Shown piece by piece: positions 36,834 to 46,172 of a stretch of 64,000 nucleotides of DNA (positions within the stretch are counted from its first letter, which is position 1; the number at the start of each line of letters is the position of its first letter). This DNA comes from Ancylomarina sp963977525. Its GTDB lineage: Bacteria > Bacteroidota > Bacteroidia > Bacteroidales > Marinifilaceae. Where the stretch lies: assembly GCA_963977525.1 (NCBI GenBank), contig CAXBPC010000011.1:65517-129516 (forward strand). The letters are read 5' to 3'. Both the position numbers and the translations under genes were made by a program. A model generated the notes under the pieces. The model was not told where the DNA came from, made no database searches, and saw only the letters and a program-made list of their open reading frames with translations.

Positions 36834-37166
36834 ATGGCACAAGCAAAATCAGAATTATTTAAAGAAGAACTAAGCGTAAATGCTAAGTATTTTAAGGCAT
36901 TGGCACATCCTGCACGTTTGCAAATTTTGCAATTTCTGGCAAGATCAAAATCATGTATTACCGGCGATATTTCAGACGAATTACCGCTTGGCAGAACCAC
37001 CGTGAATCAACACATTAAAGAGTTGAAGCAAATGGGCTTGATTCAAGGGCACACAGAAGGGGTTAAAACCAAATATTGTCTAAATCAGGAAGGAGTGGCA
37101 TTATTAAAGAGTGCACTTCAATTATTTCTAGATGAATTAGATGTAGAAGATTATTGTTGCGATTAG
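36834..37166 (+). CDS. arsR: ArsR-family arsenic-responsive repressor
   Basis: 110 residues, winged helix. HPARLQILQFLARSKSCITGDISDELPLGRTTVNQHIKELKQMGLI contains the DNA-binding helix. Possible arsenite ligands are the Cys in SCITGD and the C-terminal CCD. It is the first gene of arsR-arsD-arsA, with a matching operator over its promoter. Confidence 0.88.
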   Translation: MAQAKSELFKEELSVNAKYFKALAHPARLQILQFLARSKSCITGDISDELPLGRTTVNQHIKELKQMGLIQGHTEGVKTKYCLNQEGVALLKSALQLFLDELDVEDYCCD

Positions 37167-37190
37167 ATTGTTACACAGAAAAATTAAGAT

Positions 37191-37538
37191 ATGATATTAG
37201 AAATTTTTGAACCGACATTATGCTGTGAAAGCGGTGTTTGTGGTCCAGCTCCAGATAAGGCTTTGTTAGATTTACAACACACACTCCATTTGGTGAAAAA
37301 GGTAGGTTTTGATGTGAAACGCTATGCCATTAATCAGGTACCTATGGTTTTTGTTCAAAACAAAATTGTAAGTGATTTTATCCAAAACGAAGGCTTAGAT
37401 CAATTGCCTTTGATTCTGCTCGATAAGAAAATCATTATGGCAGGAAAATATCCGAATTTAGAGGAACTGGAGCAATATATTCCAGCTTTGAAAGGATTAG
37501 ACAAGGAAATCAATATTGTGGGTTTGTTTAAGGAATAA
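37191..37538 (+). CDS. arsD: Arsenic metallochaperone ArsD
   Basis: 115 residues. ILEIFEPTLCCESGVCGP carries the conserved CC...C arsenite site used to hand As(III) to ArsA. The rest is thioredoxin-like. It lies 24 bp after arsR and 72 bp before arsA. Confidence 0.93.
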   Translation: MILEIFEPTLCCESGVCGPAPDKALLDLQHTLHLVKKVGFDVKRYAINQVPMVFVQNKIVSDFIQNEGLDQLPLILLDKKIIMAGKYPNLEELEQYIPALKGLDKEINIVGLFKE

Positions 37539-37610
37539 TACCCTCCACATTAATCAAATAATATAGCAGCATGCCTTTAGGCGTACTCTAAATCTGATAA
37601 TAACAATAGA

Positions 37611-39425
37611 ATGCCACAATATATATTTTTCTCTGGTAAGGGTGGAGTCGGTAAAACAACCATGGCTGCAACGACAGCACTATATCAATCAAGCAAAGGA
37701 AAAAAAACACTTTTGGTTTCCACCGATCCTGCAGGTAATCTGGGTGATATTTTTGATGTTAAAGTCGGTATAGAACCGGTTTTTGTAAGCGAGCATTTAT
37801 CGCTGATTCAAATGAATTCAGATGCCATTACAGATGCCTACAAAAAAAGAATGCTGGAGCCTCTTGCTGCTATATTGGATGATTTGGCTCTGGAACAGCT
37901 CAAAGAAGAATTTAATGGAGGCTGCACAGTTGAGATTGCTACCTTCGATAAATTTACAGATTTCTTGAGTGATGAAACCTATGAGCTAATTATATTTGAT
38001 ACGGCACCAACAGGACACACGCTTCGTTTGATGACTTTGCCCAACGAATGGGACAAATATATTCAGAAAAGTTCGGAAGGAAGTGGTCAAACTTGTATTG
38101 GACCGGTTTCACAAATTGAAAACTCCAAGCAGAAATATGCTCACGCAGTTGAAGTGATGCAGGATGCAGAAAAAACACAGGTTTGTTTGGTGTGTCGTCC
38201 TGAAAAAACATCCGTTTACGAAACGCTTCGGGCAAAAGCAGAGCTTAGCAGAACAGGAATTCATAATTTTCATCTGATTATTAACGGAGTATATCCTAAG
38301 GATGTGGTAAGTAGTGGTAAATTTAAGGTGATTGCCGACAATCAAAGTGCCTACATCCATAGACTAAAAGAGGAGGATTTTGTAAATATTTCTGAAGTTC
38401 CCTTGCAAGCTTCCGAGATAAAGGGAATAGAAAACATTAAACTTTTGGGGAGGATTACTTTTGAGCATCATGATGCTGTCGTTCAAAAGGAATTTGCATA
38501 TCAAGGCGTATTTGAGGACTTTTCGTCGCCTAATGTATTAAATGATTTATTACACATAAAAAACCACAAGAGAGTTACGGTTCTTACCGGTAAAGGTGGG
38601 GTTGGAAAAACAGTTGCTGCTTGTTCTATTGCCATGCATTTATCCAAAAAAGGAAAAACGTTACTCTTTACGACTGATCCCGCAGCACATATCGGTCAGG
38701 TTTTGGATTGCCAGGTCAATCATATTCCAGCTGAGATAAGCAATAATTTATGGGCGGTGAATGTCGATCAAAAGGAAGCCGTGGAAGAATACCGTAAAAA
38801 AATCATGGATGATGCTAGAACGAATGATTACAGCATCGACGTATTGGCCTCCTTAGAGGAAGAGCTAGAGTCACCATGTACCGAGGAGATAGCAATTTTT
38901 GAGAAATTCGCTTCCATTTTAAATCAAGAAGAATGGGATTATTTCGTTTTGGATACCGCACCAACCGGTCATACATTACGCCTTTTAGAATTACCATTTG
39001 ATTATAAAAAACAACTCGATCAGAAAATAGAGAAAGACACTTATGGTGTTAATAGCAGTATGGATACGCAGGGCAAATCTTCAATTGAAAATCTAATTCA
39101 AAGACTCAAAGATCCGGAGGAAACCACCTTCCTGCTAATTGCCTATCCAGAGTTCACCCCGTTAAATGAAGGATTCCGTGCTATGAAGGATTTGGAAAGA
39201 GTTGGTATTCCAGTTCAGGGTATTTTACTCAACCATATTTTTAATTCAGAGGATTGTAACAACAATTCATTTGCATTGCAGCGTTGGGAATTGCAACAAA
39301 ATTATCTGAATAAAGCCAAGGATCTATTTCAAAACAAGCCCCTTTTCCGTGTTGAAATGCAGGCCAATGAAATTATAGGTATTAATACAATTAATGAATT
39401 AACAAATAAAATATTTAACAATTAA
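37611..39425 (+). CDS. arsA: Arsenite-transporting ATPase ArsA
   Basis: 604 residues with two tandem ATPase halves. Deviant Walker A motifs GKGGVGKTT (near residue 9) and GKGGVGKTV (near residue 328); each half also has DTAPTGHTLRL. Metal-site cysteines are visible (NGGCTVE, SPCTEE, EDCNN). ArsA normally powers an arsenite pump of the ArsB type. Here no intact pump gene remains next to it. Confidence 0.93.
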   Translation: MPQYIFFSGKGGVGKTTMAATTALYQSSKGKKTLLVSTDPAGNLGDIFDVKVGIEPVFVSEHLSLIQMNSDAITDAYKKRMLEPLAAILDDLALEQLKEEFNGGCTVEIATFDKFTDFLSDETYELIIFDTAPTGHTLRLMTLPNEWDKYIQKSSEGSGQTCIGPVSQIENSKQKYAHAVEVMQDAEKTQVCLVCRPEKTSVYETLRAKAELSRTGIHNFHLIINGVYPKDVVSSGKFKVIADNQSAYIHRLKEEDFVNISEVPLQASEIKGIENIKLLGRITFEHHDAVVQKEFAYQGVFEDFSSPNVLNDLLHIKNHKRVTVLTGKGGVGKTVAACSIAMHLSKKGKTLLFTTDPAAHIGQVLDCQVNHIPAEISNNLWAVNVDQKEAVEEYRKKIMDDARTNDYSIDVLASLEEELESPCTEEIAIFEKFASILNQEEWDYFVLDTAPTGHTLRLLELPFDYKKQLDQKIEKDTYGVNSSMDTQGKSSIENLIQRLKDPEETTFLLIAYPEFTPLNEGFRAMKDLERVGIPVQGILLNHIFNSEDCNNNSFALQRWELQQNYLNKAKDLFQNKPLFRVEMQANEIIGINTINELTNKIFNN

Positions 39426-39428
39426 AAT

Positions 39429-39561
39429 ACGAAAGTTTTAATCTTAGGTACTGGTAATAACTGCTGTAGTCAAATGGATTTTTACAGTCTTTATATGCCA
39501 ACATTACCATTTGTTCAGTAGGAACTGAGGCATCAGGCAAATTAAATGCCAATGCGTTGAT
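39429..39561 (+). pseudogene. arsC: arsC (arsenate reductase) relic
   Basis: Immediately after arsA the sequence reads KVLILGTGNNCCSQMD, the decayed N-terminus of a thioredoxin-type ArsC (normally KVLILCTGNSCRSQMAEG). The start is ACG and the catalytic Cys is Gly. After a frameshift it continues ICSVGTEASGKLNANA, matching the ArsC SAGTEA region. It is truncated and fused to the acr3 relic. Confidence 0.8.
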
Positions 39562-39723
39562 AGCAATAATTTTGAATTAGCTATTGCGGTGGCAATTGCT
39601 ATTTTTGGTATGAACTGAGGAGAAGCTTTTGCGGCTGTAATTGAATCATTGGTTGAAGTTCTGGTGATGATTGCTTTAGTGAACGTGGTCTTTAAGTTTA
39701 AAACAAAATATTTTTGTGCTTAA
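39562..39723 (+). pseudogene. acr3: acr3 (arsenite efflux permease) C-terminal relic
   Basis: The frame reads SNNFELAIAVAIAIFGMN, a stop, then GEAFAAVIESLVEVLVMIAL and a hydrophobic tail: the last helix region of ACR3 permeases (normally NSG at the stop). Everything upstream of this is deleted, joining it to the arsC relic. No functional pump is encoded. Confidence 0.8.
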
Positions 39724-39749
39724 AATTAAAGGCATCCAGAATATATAAA

Positions 39750-39777
39750 AGAGAATCTTTCGGGATTCTCTTTTTTT
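39750..39777 (+). terminator. Terminator of the ars operon
   Basis: AGAGAATC-tttcgg-GATTCTCT followed by a T run, 27 bp after the acr3 relic stop. Confidence 0.85.
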
Positions 39778-39823
39778 ATGATTTTGTCTAGCCCTAGAAT
39801 AGCCTTACACTCAAAGTCATGTT

Positions 39824-40057
39824 ATGGATAAAGAGGTTAAAGGTGAGTACGTTAAGCGAACTCAAAAAGACTACAGTATGTCTTTTAAATTGCAAATCGT
39901 TCAAGAAATTGAGCAATCAAGAGTTGAGGGAAGGAAAATGCTCTTGTCAGGGGAGATCTTGTCAACCACGAGTTGGTTATGGCAAGAAGTCAGCAGATAT
40001 CATAGTAGTTACGGTAAACGAGCCACAAATAGAACCTGTGGAGGTCTCACAAAGTAA
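39824..40057 (+). pseudogene. IS3-family orfA relic
   Basis: The first ~31 residues (MDKEVKGEYVKRTQKDYSM and SFKLQIVQEIEQ) look like the N-terminus of an IS3 OrfA helix-turn-helix protein. After that the frame loses similarity, and no orfB is present. It is a fragment left behind the ars operon. Confidence 0.55.
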
Positions 40058-40295
40058 CGAAGGGTTGAACGTTAGGTTGTCTTAAATTCAATAAGGAAGC
40101 TCTCATTTATTTGAGTCTAACCTTATTTTAAATATGCCCAGGGAATATGACTTTGAAGTTAATGAAGGATCACTTCTCAACATTCAATATTGGTGAGTTA
40201 ACTAAATTTAAAATATAGCAGTTTAAACACCTTACTTGATGACTATTCTGGTTCGTCTCCGCATTTAGGATGAAGGCCTATGTGTTGATATTCGT

Positions 40296-41000
40296 TTATT
40301 TAATTAGTTGTTTGAAATAGGTAGGCGTATTCGCTTCAAAGGTCATTTCTTTATTCGTATGAGGATGTCTTATGCTTAATTTTGCTGAATGAAGGGCGAG
40401 GCGTTTGATTCCTACGCTCTTTTCGCCATAAACCTTGTCTCCAGCTACAGGACAACCGTGCTCATAAAAATGCACACGAATCTGGTTTTTTCGACCGGTA
40501 TACAAATGAATATCAATTAAACTGAATCGTTCAGATTCTTTAATAACCTTATAGCCGGTTTTTGCAAACTTACCCTTTTCAGAATTTCTAACCGAGAATA
40601 CGCGATGAATACTATTCTCTGCCAAATAGGAAGTTATAATGCCTTCTTTCTCGCGCATTTTACCTTCTACTACTGCTACATATTTTTTGCTAAAGCTTTG
40701 CCATTCATCCTGAAGGAAAAATTTTGCTTTCTCAGTCTTTGCAAAAACCAGGACGCCAGATGTGTCTTTATCTAAACGATGTACAATAAAGACTCTGTTT
40801 TTAGATTTAGCACTTCCTTTTTTCACGTACTGAGTCAATATGAAATAGGCTGTTTTTTCTCTTTCACGGGCACTAGCCATGGTCAAAAGTCCACTAACCT
40901 TATTTACGACAATAATATCCTGATCTTCGTAAAGAATAGTTAATCCTTTGGGTTGGTATTTACTCGATGGTTTTTTATTTTTCTTCTGAATCTCTTCCAT
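40296..41000 (-). CDS. RluA-family RNA pseudouridine synthase
   Basis: About 234 residues from the ATG of MEEIQKKN; a GTG six codons upstream is also in frame. Active-site motif IVHRLDKDTSGVLVFAKT contains the catalytic Asp. Later GRKNQIRVHFYEHGCPVAGDKVYG matches the family. It converts specific uridines to pseudouridine in rRNA or tRNA; the target cannot be told. It has a Lys/Ser-rich N-terminal tail and no S4 domain. Confidence 0.88.
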   Translation of the reverse strand: MEEIQKKNKKPSSKYQPKGLTILYEDQDIIVVNKVSGLLTMASAREREKTAYFILTQYVKKGSAKSKNRVFIVHRLDKDTSGVLVFAKTEKAKFFLQDEWQSFSKKYVAVVEGKMREKEGIITSYLAENSIHRVFSVRNSEKGKFAKTGYKVIKESERFSLIDIHLYTGRKNQIRVHFYEHGCPVAGDKVYGEKSVGIKRLALHSAKLSIRHPHTNKEMTFEANTPTYFKQLIK

Positions 41001-41534
41001 ATATATAAATATAAGCACCCTGTTCGCATGTTTTGTCTCTTAAAAGAAGCAAGGGTGATTGGCTCGGATTGCTGTACTGTAGCAATTGATTTTGCTTCGT
41101 TAATTATTTTGCAAAGATTGCTCTTTCATTTTGTTTTTACTCAAAAGGATTTCAAATAGTGTAAAAAAAAATGAGGAGAGGGAGGAAATGGAACTATTGG
41201 ATCTTGCGAATAAGCATTTTAAGTTCAAATGTGTTTGATTTAGAGGAGGAGAACCTTTCTTGGTTTATACTAGACTTGTTGAATTGCTAAAAAACTGATA
41301 AAAAATGCTGCCCCTATTTGTATATCTGGTTTTATATCAATGGGTTTTTGGTAAAATATTTGAAGGAATTGGCTTCGGACGATACAAATGAAATTAAAGT
41401 CATAAAGTTATATGAACTTATTCTACAGAAGATTAAATCTAAATTGTCATTTTGGTATGAGATTTGCTAGTATACATAAAATATTTAATATGTTTGTAAA
41501 TCTAATCTACTGATACCTAACTAACACACTTGAG
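41001..41534. other. Non-coding gap with coding-like remnant
   Basis: No intact gene. About 41330-41470 has an open plus-strand stretch without a start codon, ending VKYLKELASDDTNEIKVIKL and a short tail, which could be the end of a decayed gene. The family is not recognised. Confidence 0.35.
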
Positions 41535-42212
41535 ATGGAAAAAATGAAAATCTTGTTATCCGTACTATTTGTTTTAATTGGTTTTACTAGTGCAGTTGCA
41601 CAAGAAAAGGCTAAAGTTTTACAACCAAATTTAGCTAAAATCTATCAAGGGGAAACTAAAAAAGGTTTGGCCCATGGTGAAGGTGAAGCTCAAGGGATTG
41701 ACTCTTATATAGGAAACTTTAAAAAAGGTTACCCTCAGGGGAAAGGAACTTATACATGGAATAATGGTGATTTTTATATTGGTAATTGGTACAAAGGACA
41801 ACGCAATGGCGAAGGCGAATATCATACTAAGTTTGAAAATCGAGATACAATTTATGCGGGAATATGGAAAAAAGATAAGTATATAGGTAAGAGGACGATT
41901 TTGCCTATGGTTACCTATAAATCAAGCGTTGATCGTTATCTTTTCAGAAGAATAGGAGAAGGTGAATTAATCACGATACATTTTAAGCAGAATGGCGGAA
42001 CCAATACTTCTATTACAAGTTTAATAGTTGATGGAGATAGTGGGATAGAAGTAACGAAAGATAACTGTATTTGTTTTGAAAATTTTGTGGTTCCATTTAA
42101 ATGCAGTCTTCGTTACACAACGGATAACAAGTTACAGGAAACATCTTACGAGGTTAGGTTTGATTTTGAAATAACCCAAATGGGAAACTGGGATTTAGTT
42201 TTAAACAATTAG
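41535..42212 (+). CDS. Secreted MORN-repeat protein
   Basis: 225 residues; start at MEKMK or the second Met. Signal peptide LLSVLFVLIGFTSAVAQ. Three or four MORN repeats span residues 40-110 (HGEGEAQG, YPQGKGTYTWNNGDFYIGNWY, RNGEGEYH). A beta-rich C-terminal domain of ~100 residues is not recognised. Probably a periplasmic or surface protein. Confidence 0.7.
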   Translation: MEKMKILLSVLFVLIGFTSAVAQEKAKVLQPNLAKIYQGETKKGLAHGEGEAQGIDSYIGNFKKGYPQGKGTYTWNNGDFYIGNWYKGQRNGEGEYHTKFENRDTIYAGIWKKDKYIGKRTILPMVTYKSSVDRYLFRRIGEGELITIHFKQNGGTNTSITSLIVDGDSGIEVTKDNCICFENFVVPFKCSLRYTTDNKLQETSYEVRFDFEITQMGNWDLVLNN

Positions 42213-42369
42213 GCAAGACTATTATTAATTAATATATTTCAGGCACGACATCTGGATTAAGTGTTAATAAAGCCTTAATAATAGACCAAAAACTCTTTTT
42301 TTTATTTGTGATGCCAAATAAAAAGCTTTTCTTTGTGCAAAATTTATCAATTATTAAAAGATTTAAGTT

Positions 42370-42897
42370 ATGACTATTGCTAAAGATAAGGTTGTATCAG
42401 TTATATATGAGCTAAGAACTGAGCTTGAAGGTGAGATCGTTGAAAAAGCAGCTGCTGAAACTCCACTAGTTTTCCATTGTGGTGCAGGACAAATGTTAGA
42501 GAAATTTGAAGCTAACCTAATGGGATTATCTGTAGGTGCTGGTTTCGATTTCAAATTAGCTACTGAAGAGGCTTATGGTCTTGCTTCAGAAGAGGCTGTT
42601 ATCGAATTGCCAAAGAACATTTTTGAAGTAAACGGTGAGTTTGATTCTGAAATGATCAAAGAAGGTAATGTTGTACCTATGCAAGATAGCTCAGGACGTC
42701 GTATGAACGGTATCGTTCTTGAACTTGGTGAAGCTACAATCAAGATGGACTTTAATCACCCATTAGCTGGTGACGATTTGTTCTTCAAAGGTGAAGTTAT
42801 CGAGGTTCGTGAAGCGACTTCAGAAGAAATGGATGCTATTAAAGCTGAAGCTAACGGATGTGCTCCTGGTGGATGTGGCGGCGGATGTTCTTGCTAA
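42370..42897 (+). CDS. slyD: SlyD-type FKBP peptidyl-prolyl isomerase
   Basis: 175 residues. FKBP domain interrupted by the IF chaperone insert (VSVIYELRTELEGEIVEKA, GAGQMLEKFEANLMGLSVG, EEAYG). The C-terminal tail is Cys/Gly-rich (GCAPGGCGGGCSC), as in metal-binding SlyD proteins that supply nickel. Cytoplasmic folding helper and likely metallochaperone. A strong terminator follows. Confidence 0.88.
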   Translation: MTIAKDKVVSVIYELRTELEGEIVEKAAAETPLVFHCGAGQMLEKFEANLMGLSVGAGFDFKLATEEAYGLASEEAVIELPKNIFEVNGEFDSEMIKEGNVVPMQDSSGRRMNGIVLELGEATIKMDFNHPLAGDDLFFKGEVIEVREATSEEMDAIKAEANGCAPGGCGGGCSC

Positions 42898-42938
42898 TTC
42901 TTAAGAAAAAGAATAGAGTTTTTACTCTGTAAAGATAT

Positions 42939-42965
42939 AACCCGGAAGTCTATGACTTTCGGGTT
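42939..42965 (+). terminator. slyD terminator
   Basis: AACCCGGAAGTC-tat-GACTTTCGGGTT followed by T-rich sequence. Confidence 0.8.
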
Positions 42966-43047
42966 TCCTTTTGTCCCAAAATCAATTGCCACTAATCTGA
43001 ACTAGCAATTTATTGTATATTTAGACTTTATTTAAAAAAAGTAGGAT

Positions 43048-44361
43048 ATGACGAAGAAGAAAATGCCGCTATATGTAAAGATTTTAATTGGCATGGGACT
43101 TGGCGCAATTGCTGGTCTTTTGGCAGTTAAGCTTGGTTGGGATGAGTTTACTATGAATTGGATAAAACCTTGGGGAGCCATCTTTCTTAATCTTCTTAAA
43201 TTGATTGCTGTGCCCTTGATTTTTGTCTCATTGGTTAAAGGTATCTCTAGCCTCTCAAATATATCTAAGCTTTCTCGAATTGGTTTTAAAACGATCTCTC
43301 TTTATGTGCTCTCAACTGTAATTGCTGTGAGTTCGGGATTGATCTTGGTCAACACCATTCAGCCTGGGAATACATTCCCTGAGGAGAAAAAAATTGAACT
43401 TCAAGAAAAATTCCATAGTACAGTTGATTTAAAAAAGGATCAGGCAGCTAAAGTTAAAGACGAATCGCCGCTTCAATTTTTTGTTGATATGGTTCCCTCC
43501 AACTTCTTCAAAGCAGCAAGTGATAATACTAAGATGTTACAGATAATCTTCTTTGCTATTCTTTTTGGCATTGCTATGGTCTTATTAGAAAAGAAGCAAG
43601 TCGCTGTGGTTAAAGATTTTTTCGATGGGATAGATGCTATTATTCTTAAAGTGATTGATTTGATTATGGCTTTTGCGCCTTATGGTGTGTTTGCACTTAT
43701 AGCAGGTTTGATTGTCGATTTCTCGGGAGATATTGATTTATTCGCAGCATTAGGTTTATATGCTGTAACAGTGATTCTAGGTTTATTGGTAATGATCTTT
43801 ATCATTTATCCTCTTTTTTTACATTTGTTTACACCTATCTCTTACCGCGACTTTTATAGAAAAATTAGTCCAGCTCAATTACTCGCTTTCTCAACCTCTT
43901 CTTCAGCAGCGACTCTTCCTGTTACGCTTGATAGAGCTGAGAACCATTTAGGCGTTGCCAACGAAGTAGCAAGCTTTGTTTTACCTGTAGGGGTAACCAT
44001 TAATATGGATGGAACAAGTTGTTATCAAGCCATAGCAGCAGTGTTTATCGCGCAAGTTTTTGGAGTGCCTTTAGATATTTACGACCAACTATTGATTGTG
44101 ATGACTGCCACTTTGGCTTCTATAGGAACACCAGGAATACCAGGTGGAAGTATCGTGATGTTGATCATTGTTCTCTCTTCGGTAGGTATACCTGTTGAAG
44201 GGCTTGCATTGATATTAGGTATAGATAGACCACTGGATATGTTGCGAACCGTTGTGAATGTAACAGGTGATACAACCGTCGCTGCAATCGTTGCTCAATC
44301 TGAAGGAAAATTGAACTACAATCCTAAATTGGTGCCACAAACTGTTGAGGTCAAAAAGTAA
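43048..44361 (+). CDS. Dicarboxylate/amino acid:cation symporter (DAACS family)
   Basis: 437 residues with eight membrane helices and two re-entrant loops. Hallmarks: LAFSTSSSAATLPVTLDRAE (serine-rich loop), VTINMDGTSCYQAIAAVFIAQ, and GTPGIPGGSIVML. It takes up glutamate, aspartate or C4-dicarboxylates with Na+ or H+. The insertion after helix 3 (TFPEEKKIELQEKFHSTVDL) is common in this subgroup. Monocistronic. Confidence 0.9.
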   Translation: MTKKKMPLYVKILIGMGLGAIAGLLAVKLGWDEFTMNWIKPWGAIFLNLLKLIAVPLIFVSLVKGISSLSNISKLSRIGFKTISLYVLSTVIAVSSGLILVNTIQPGNTFPEEKKIELQEKFHSTVDLKKDQAAKVKDESPLQFFVDMVPSNFFKAASDNTKMLQIIFFAILFGIAMVLLEKKQVAVVKDFFDGIDAIILKVIDLIMAFAPYGVFALIAGLIVDFSGDIDLFAALGLYAVTVILGLLVMIFIIYPLFLHLFTPISYRDFYRKISPAQLLAFSTSSSAATLPVTLDRAENHLGVANEVASFVLPVGVTINMDGTSCYQAIAAVFIAQVFGVPLDIYDQLLIVMTATLASIGTPGIPGGSIVMLIIVLSSVGIPVEGLALILGIDRPLDMLRTVVNVTGDTTVAAIVAQSEGKLNYNPKLVPQTVEVKK

Positions 44362-44404
44362 GAAACGACCTATAAAAAGTCTAAATTCAGGACTTTAAAA
44401 GTAT

Positions 44405-44453
44405 AAACCTGACAGAAGTGATCTACATTAAAGTAGGCAAATCTGTCAGGTTT
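44405..44453. terminator. Bidirectional terminator
   Basis: AAACCTGACAGA / TCTGTCAGGTTT arms with a 25-nt loop lie between the convergent symporter and hisIE genes. Confidence 0.7.
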
Positions 44454-44457
44454 TATA

Positions 44458-45075
44458 TTACTTGTGTCTTTGCGTTAAAAGCTCAACTACCTCTTCGAGC
44501 TTATAACCTTTAGCGGCTAAAAGAACGATGTAGTGGAACATTAAGTCAGCTGCCTCACCCATGAATAAATCTTTATTGTCGTCTTTGGCTTCAATGACTA
44601 ATTCAACGGCTTCCTCTCCAACTTTCTGAGCAACTTTATTTATCCCCTTTTTAAACAAGCTTGCTGTGTATGATTTTTCGGATAGGTTATTCTTTCTTTC
44701 CTCAATAACATCCTGTAGTTGTAATAGGAAGTCAATATTCGCTCTTGAATTCTTCTCATCCCAGCACGTATCAGCACCTGTGTGACAAACTGGTCCAACA
44801 GGATTAACCTTGATTAGTAAACTGTCCTGATCGCAATCTAAACTCATGCTGATGAAGTTTAGAAAGTTGCCACTGCTTTCTCCCTTTGTCCACAACCGTT
44901 CCTTACTACGTGAATAATAGCAAACACGTTTTTCTTCAAGAGTTTTTTCTAGCGATTCCTTGTTCATATAACCTAGCATCAAAACCTTTTGAGTCTGAAC
45001 ATCCTGAATAATGGCTGGAACTAGTCCATTGCTTTTTTTGAAATTTATTTGGTTGATTAATTCTGTATAATTCAT
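44458..45075 (-). CDS. hisIE: Bifunctional phosphoribosyl-AMP cyclohydrolase / phosphoribosyl-ATP pyrophosphatase
   Basis: 205 residues. HisI domain (residues 1-~110): SMSLDCDQDSLLIKV and CHTGADTCW zinc/substrate site. HisE domain: GEEAVELVIEAKDDNKDLFMGEAADLMFHY. It performs steps 2 and 3 of histidine synthesis. It is the last gene of the his cluster but follows hisF after an unusually long 339-bp gap, so it may have its own promoter. Confidence 0.93.
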   Translation of the reverse strand: MNYTELINQINFKKSNGLVPAIIQDVQTQKVLMLGYMNKESLEKTLEEKRVCYYSRSKERLWTKGESSGNFLNFISMSLDCDQDSLLIKVNPVGPVCHTGADTCWDEKNSRANIDFLLQLQDVIEERKNNLSEKSYTASLFKKGINKVAQKVGEEAVELVIEAKDDNKDLFMGEAADLMFHYIVLLAAKGYKLEEVVELLTQRHK

Positions 45076-45414
45076 AATTGGTTTTGTATAATTTCCTTTT
45101 TTTGTATAAATGTGTTGTTGATAATTTTTATCAAAACAATCATGTTTCTCAAACGATCCCGATTGGCCTCTTTTTAAATTACTTTTGTTTTATTTAGAGC
45201 TTTAGTAAGACCGGGAAGTTGAGAACTTGTTCGAAAATCACCCGGCCGCACTTAAACTTTAGGTAAATAAGAAGGTTATTTTAAAAGCTGCCTTGATCTT
45301 TTTTGCTTCGTTTTTTGGATTAAGCCAAAAAATGAAGTGGGGTTTGGGGCAAGCCCCATTTTTAAAAATCTAGGATTCAAGTTTCAAATGAACTCCAGAC
45401 GTTTGAGTTTTAAT
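45076..45414. other. Gap between hisF and hisIE
   Basis: 339 bp. It holds inverted repeats (GGGGTTTGGGGCAAGCCCC and TTTTTTGGATTAAGCCAAAAAA) and GC-richer patches but no gene. A dispersed repeat or an internal promoter region is likely. Confidence 0.45.
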
Positions 45415-46170
45415 TTATAATCTGACAGGAATATTTTTTTCCTTTAAAAATTGCTTGAGTTCAGGGATTTCAATTTCCTTATAGTGAAAGACACTAGCTG
45501 CTAATGCCGCATCAGCTTTCCCTTTAACGAATGTGTCTGCAAAATCTTTCATACTTCCAGCACCACCCGAAGCAATTAGAGGAATGCTAATCATTTGCGA
45601 AATTTCAGCAAGTGCTTCATTTGCAAAACCATTCTTTGTTCCATCGTGATTCATCGATGTAAATAGGATTTCGCCAGCACCACGTCTTTCAGCTTCCTTT
45701 AACCAATCGAAAAGCATAATACCTGTTGGAATTCGTCCACCGTTTAAATAAACTTCCCAACCTTTTTCAGTTTCTCGAGCATCTACGGCTAAAACCACAC
45801 ATTGCGAGCCAAAACGATTGGCAAGTTCTGTAATCAATTCTGGATTTCTCACAGCAGATGAGTTAATAGCAATCTTATCGGCCCCAGCTTTTAGAACTTC
45901 GGCTACATCCTCGCAGCTACTGATTCCACCACCTACAGTAAAAGGAATATTGAGAACTTGAGCCACTTTCCCAACCATATCAAGCAGGGTTTTACGTTTT
46001 TCGTGAGTAGCCGTAATATCTAAAAACACCAATTCGTCAGCGCCTTGTTCTGCATATGCTTTAGCTAGCTCAACAGGATCGCCCGCATCTTTCAAGTCGA
46101 CAAAATTGATGCCTTTTACGGTGCGCCCATCTTTAATATCCAAACAGGGGATTATACGTTTTGCTAGCAT
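45415..46170 (-). CDS. hisF: Imidazole glycerol phosphate synthase, cyclase subunit
   Basis: 251 residues, TIM barrel. The catalytic Asp pair is in CLDIKDGRTVKG and AVDAR; phosphate-binding GGGISS and ASGGAGS are present. With HisH it makes IGP and AICAR from PRFAR. It is 2 bp downstream of hisA. Confidence 0.96.
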   Translation of the reverse strand: MLAKRIIPCLDIKDGRTVKGINFVDLKDAGDPVELAKAYAEQGADELVFLDITATHEKRKTLLDMVGKVAQVLNIPFTVGGGISSCEDVAEVLKAGADKIAINSSAVRNPELITELANRFGSQCVVLAVDARETEKGWEVYLNGGRIPTGIMLFDWLKEAERRGAGEILFTSMNHDGTKNGFANEALAEISQMISIPLIASGGAGSMKDFADTFVKGKADAALAASVFHYKEIEIPELKQFLKEKNIPVRL

Positions 46171-46172
46171 GA

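Noticed and set aside
39819..40085. 88-codon open frame overlapping the IS3 relic
   Set aside because: It has no similarity to any family; the overlapping frame carries the OrfA-like N-terminus.
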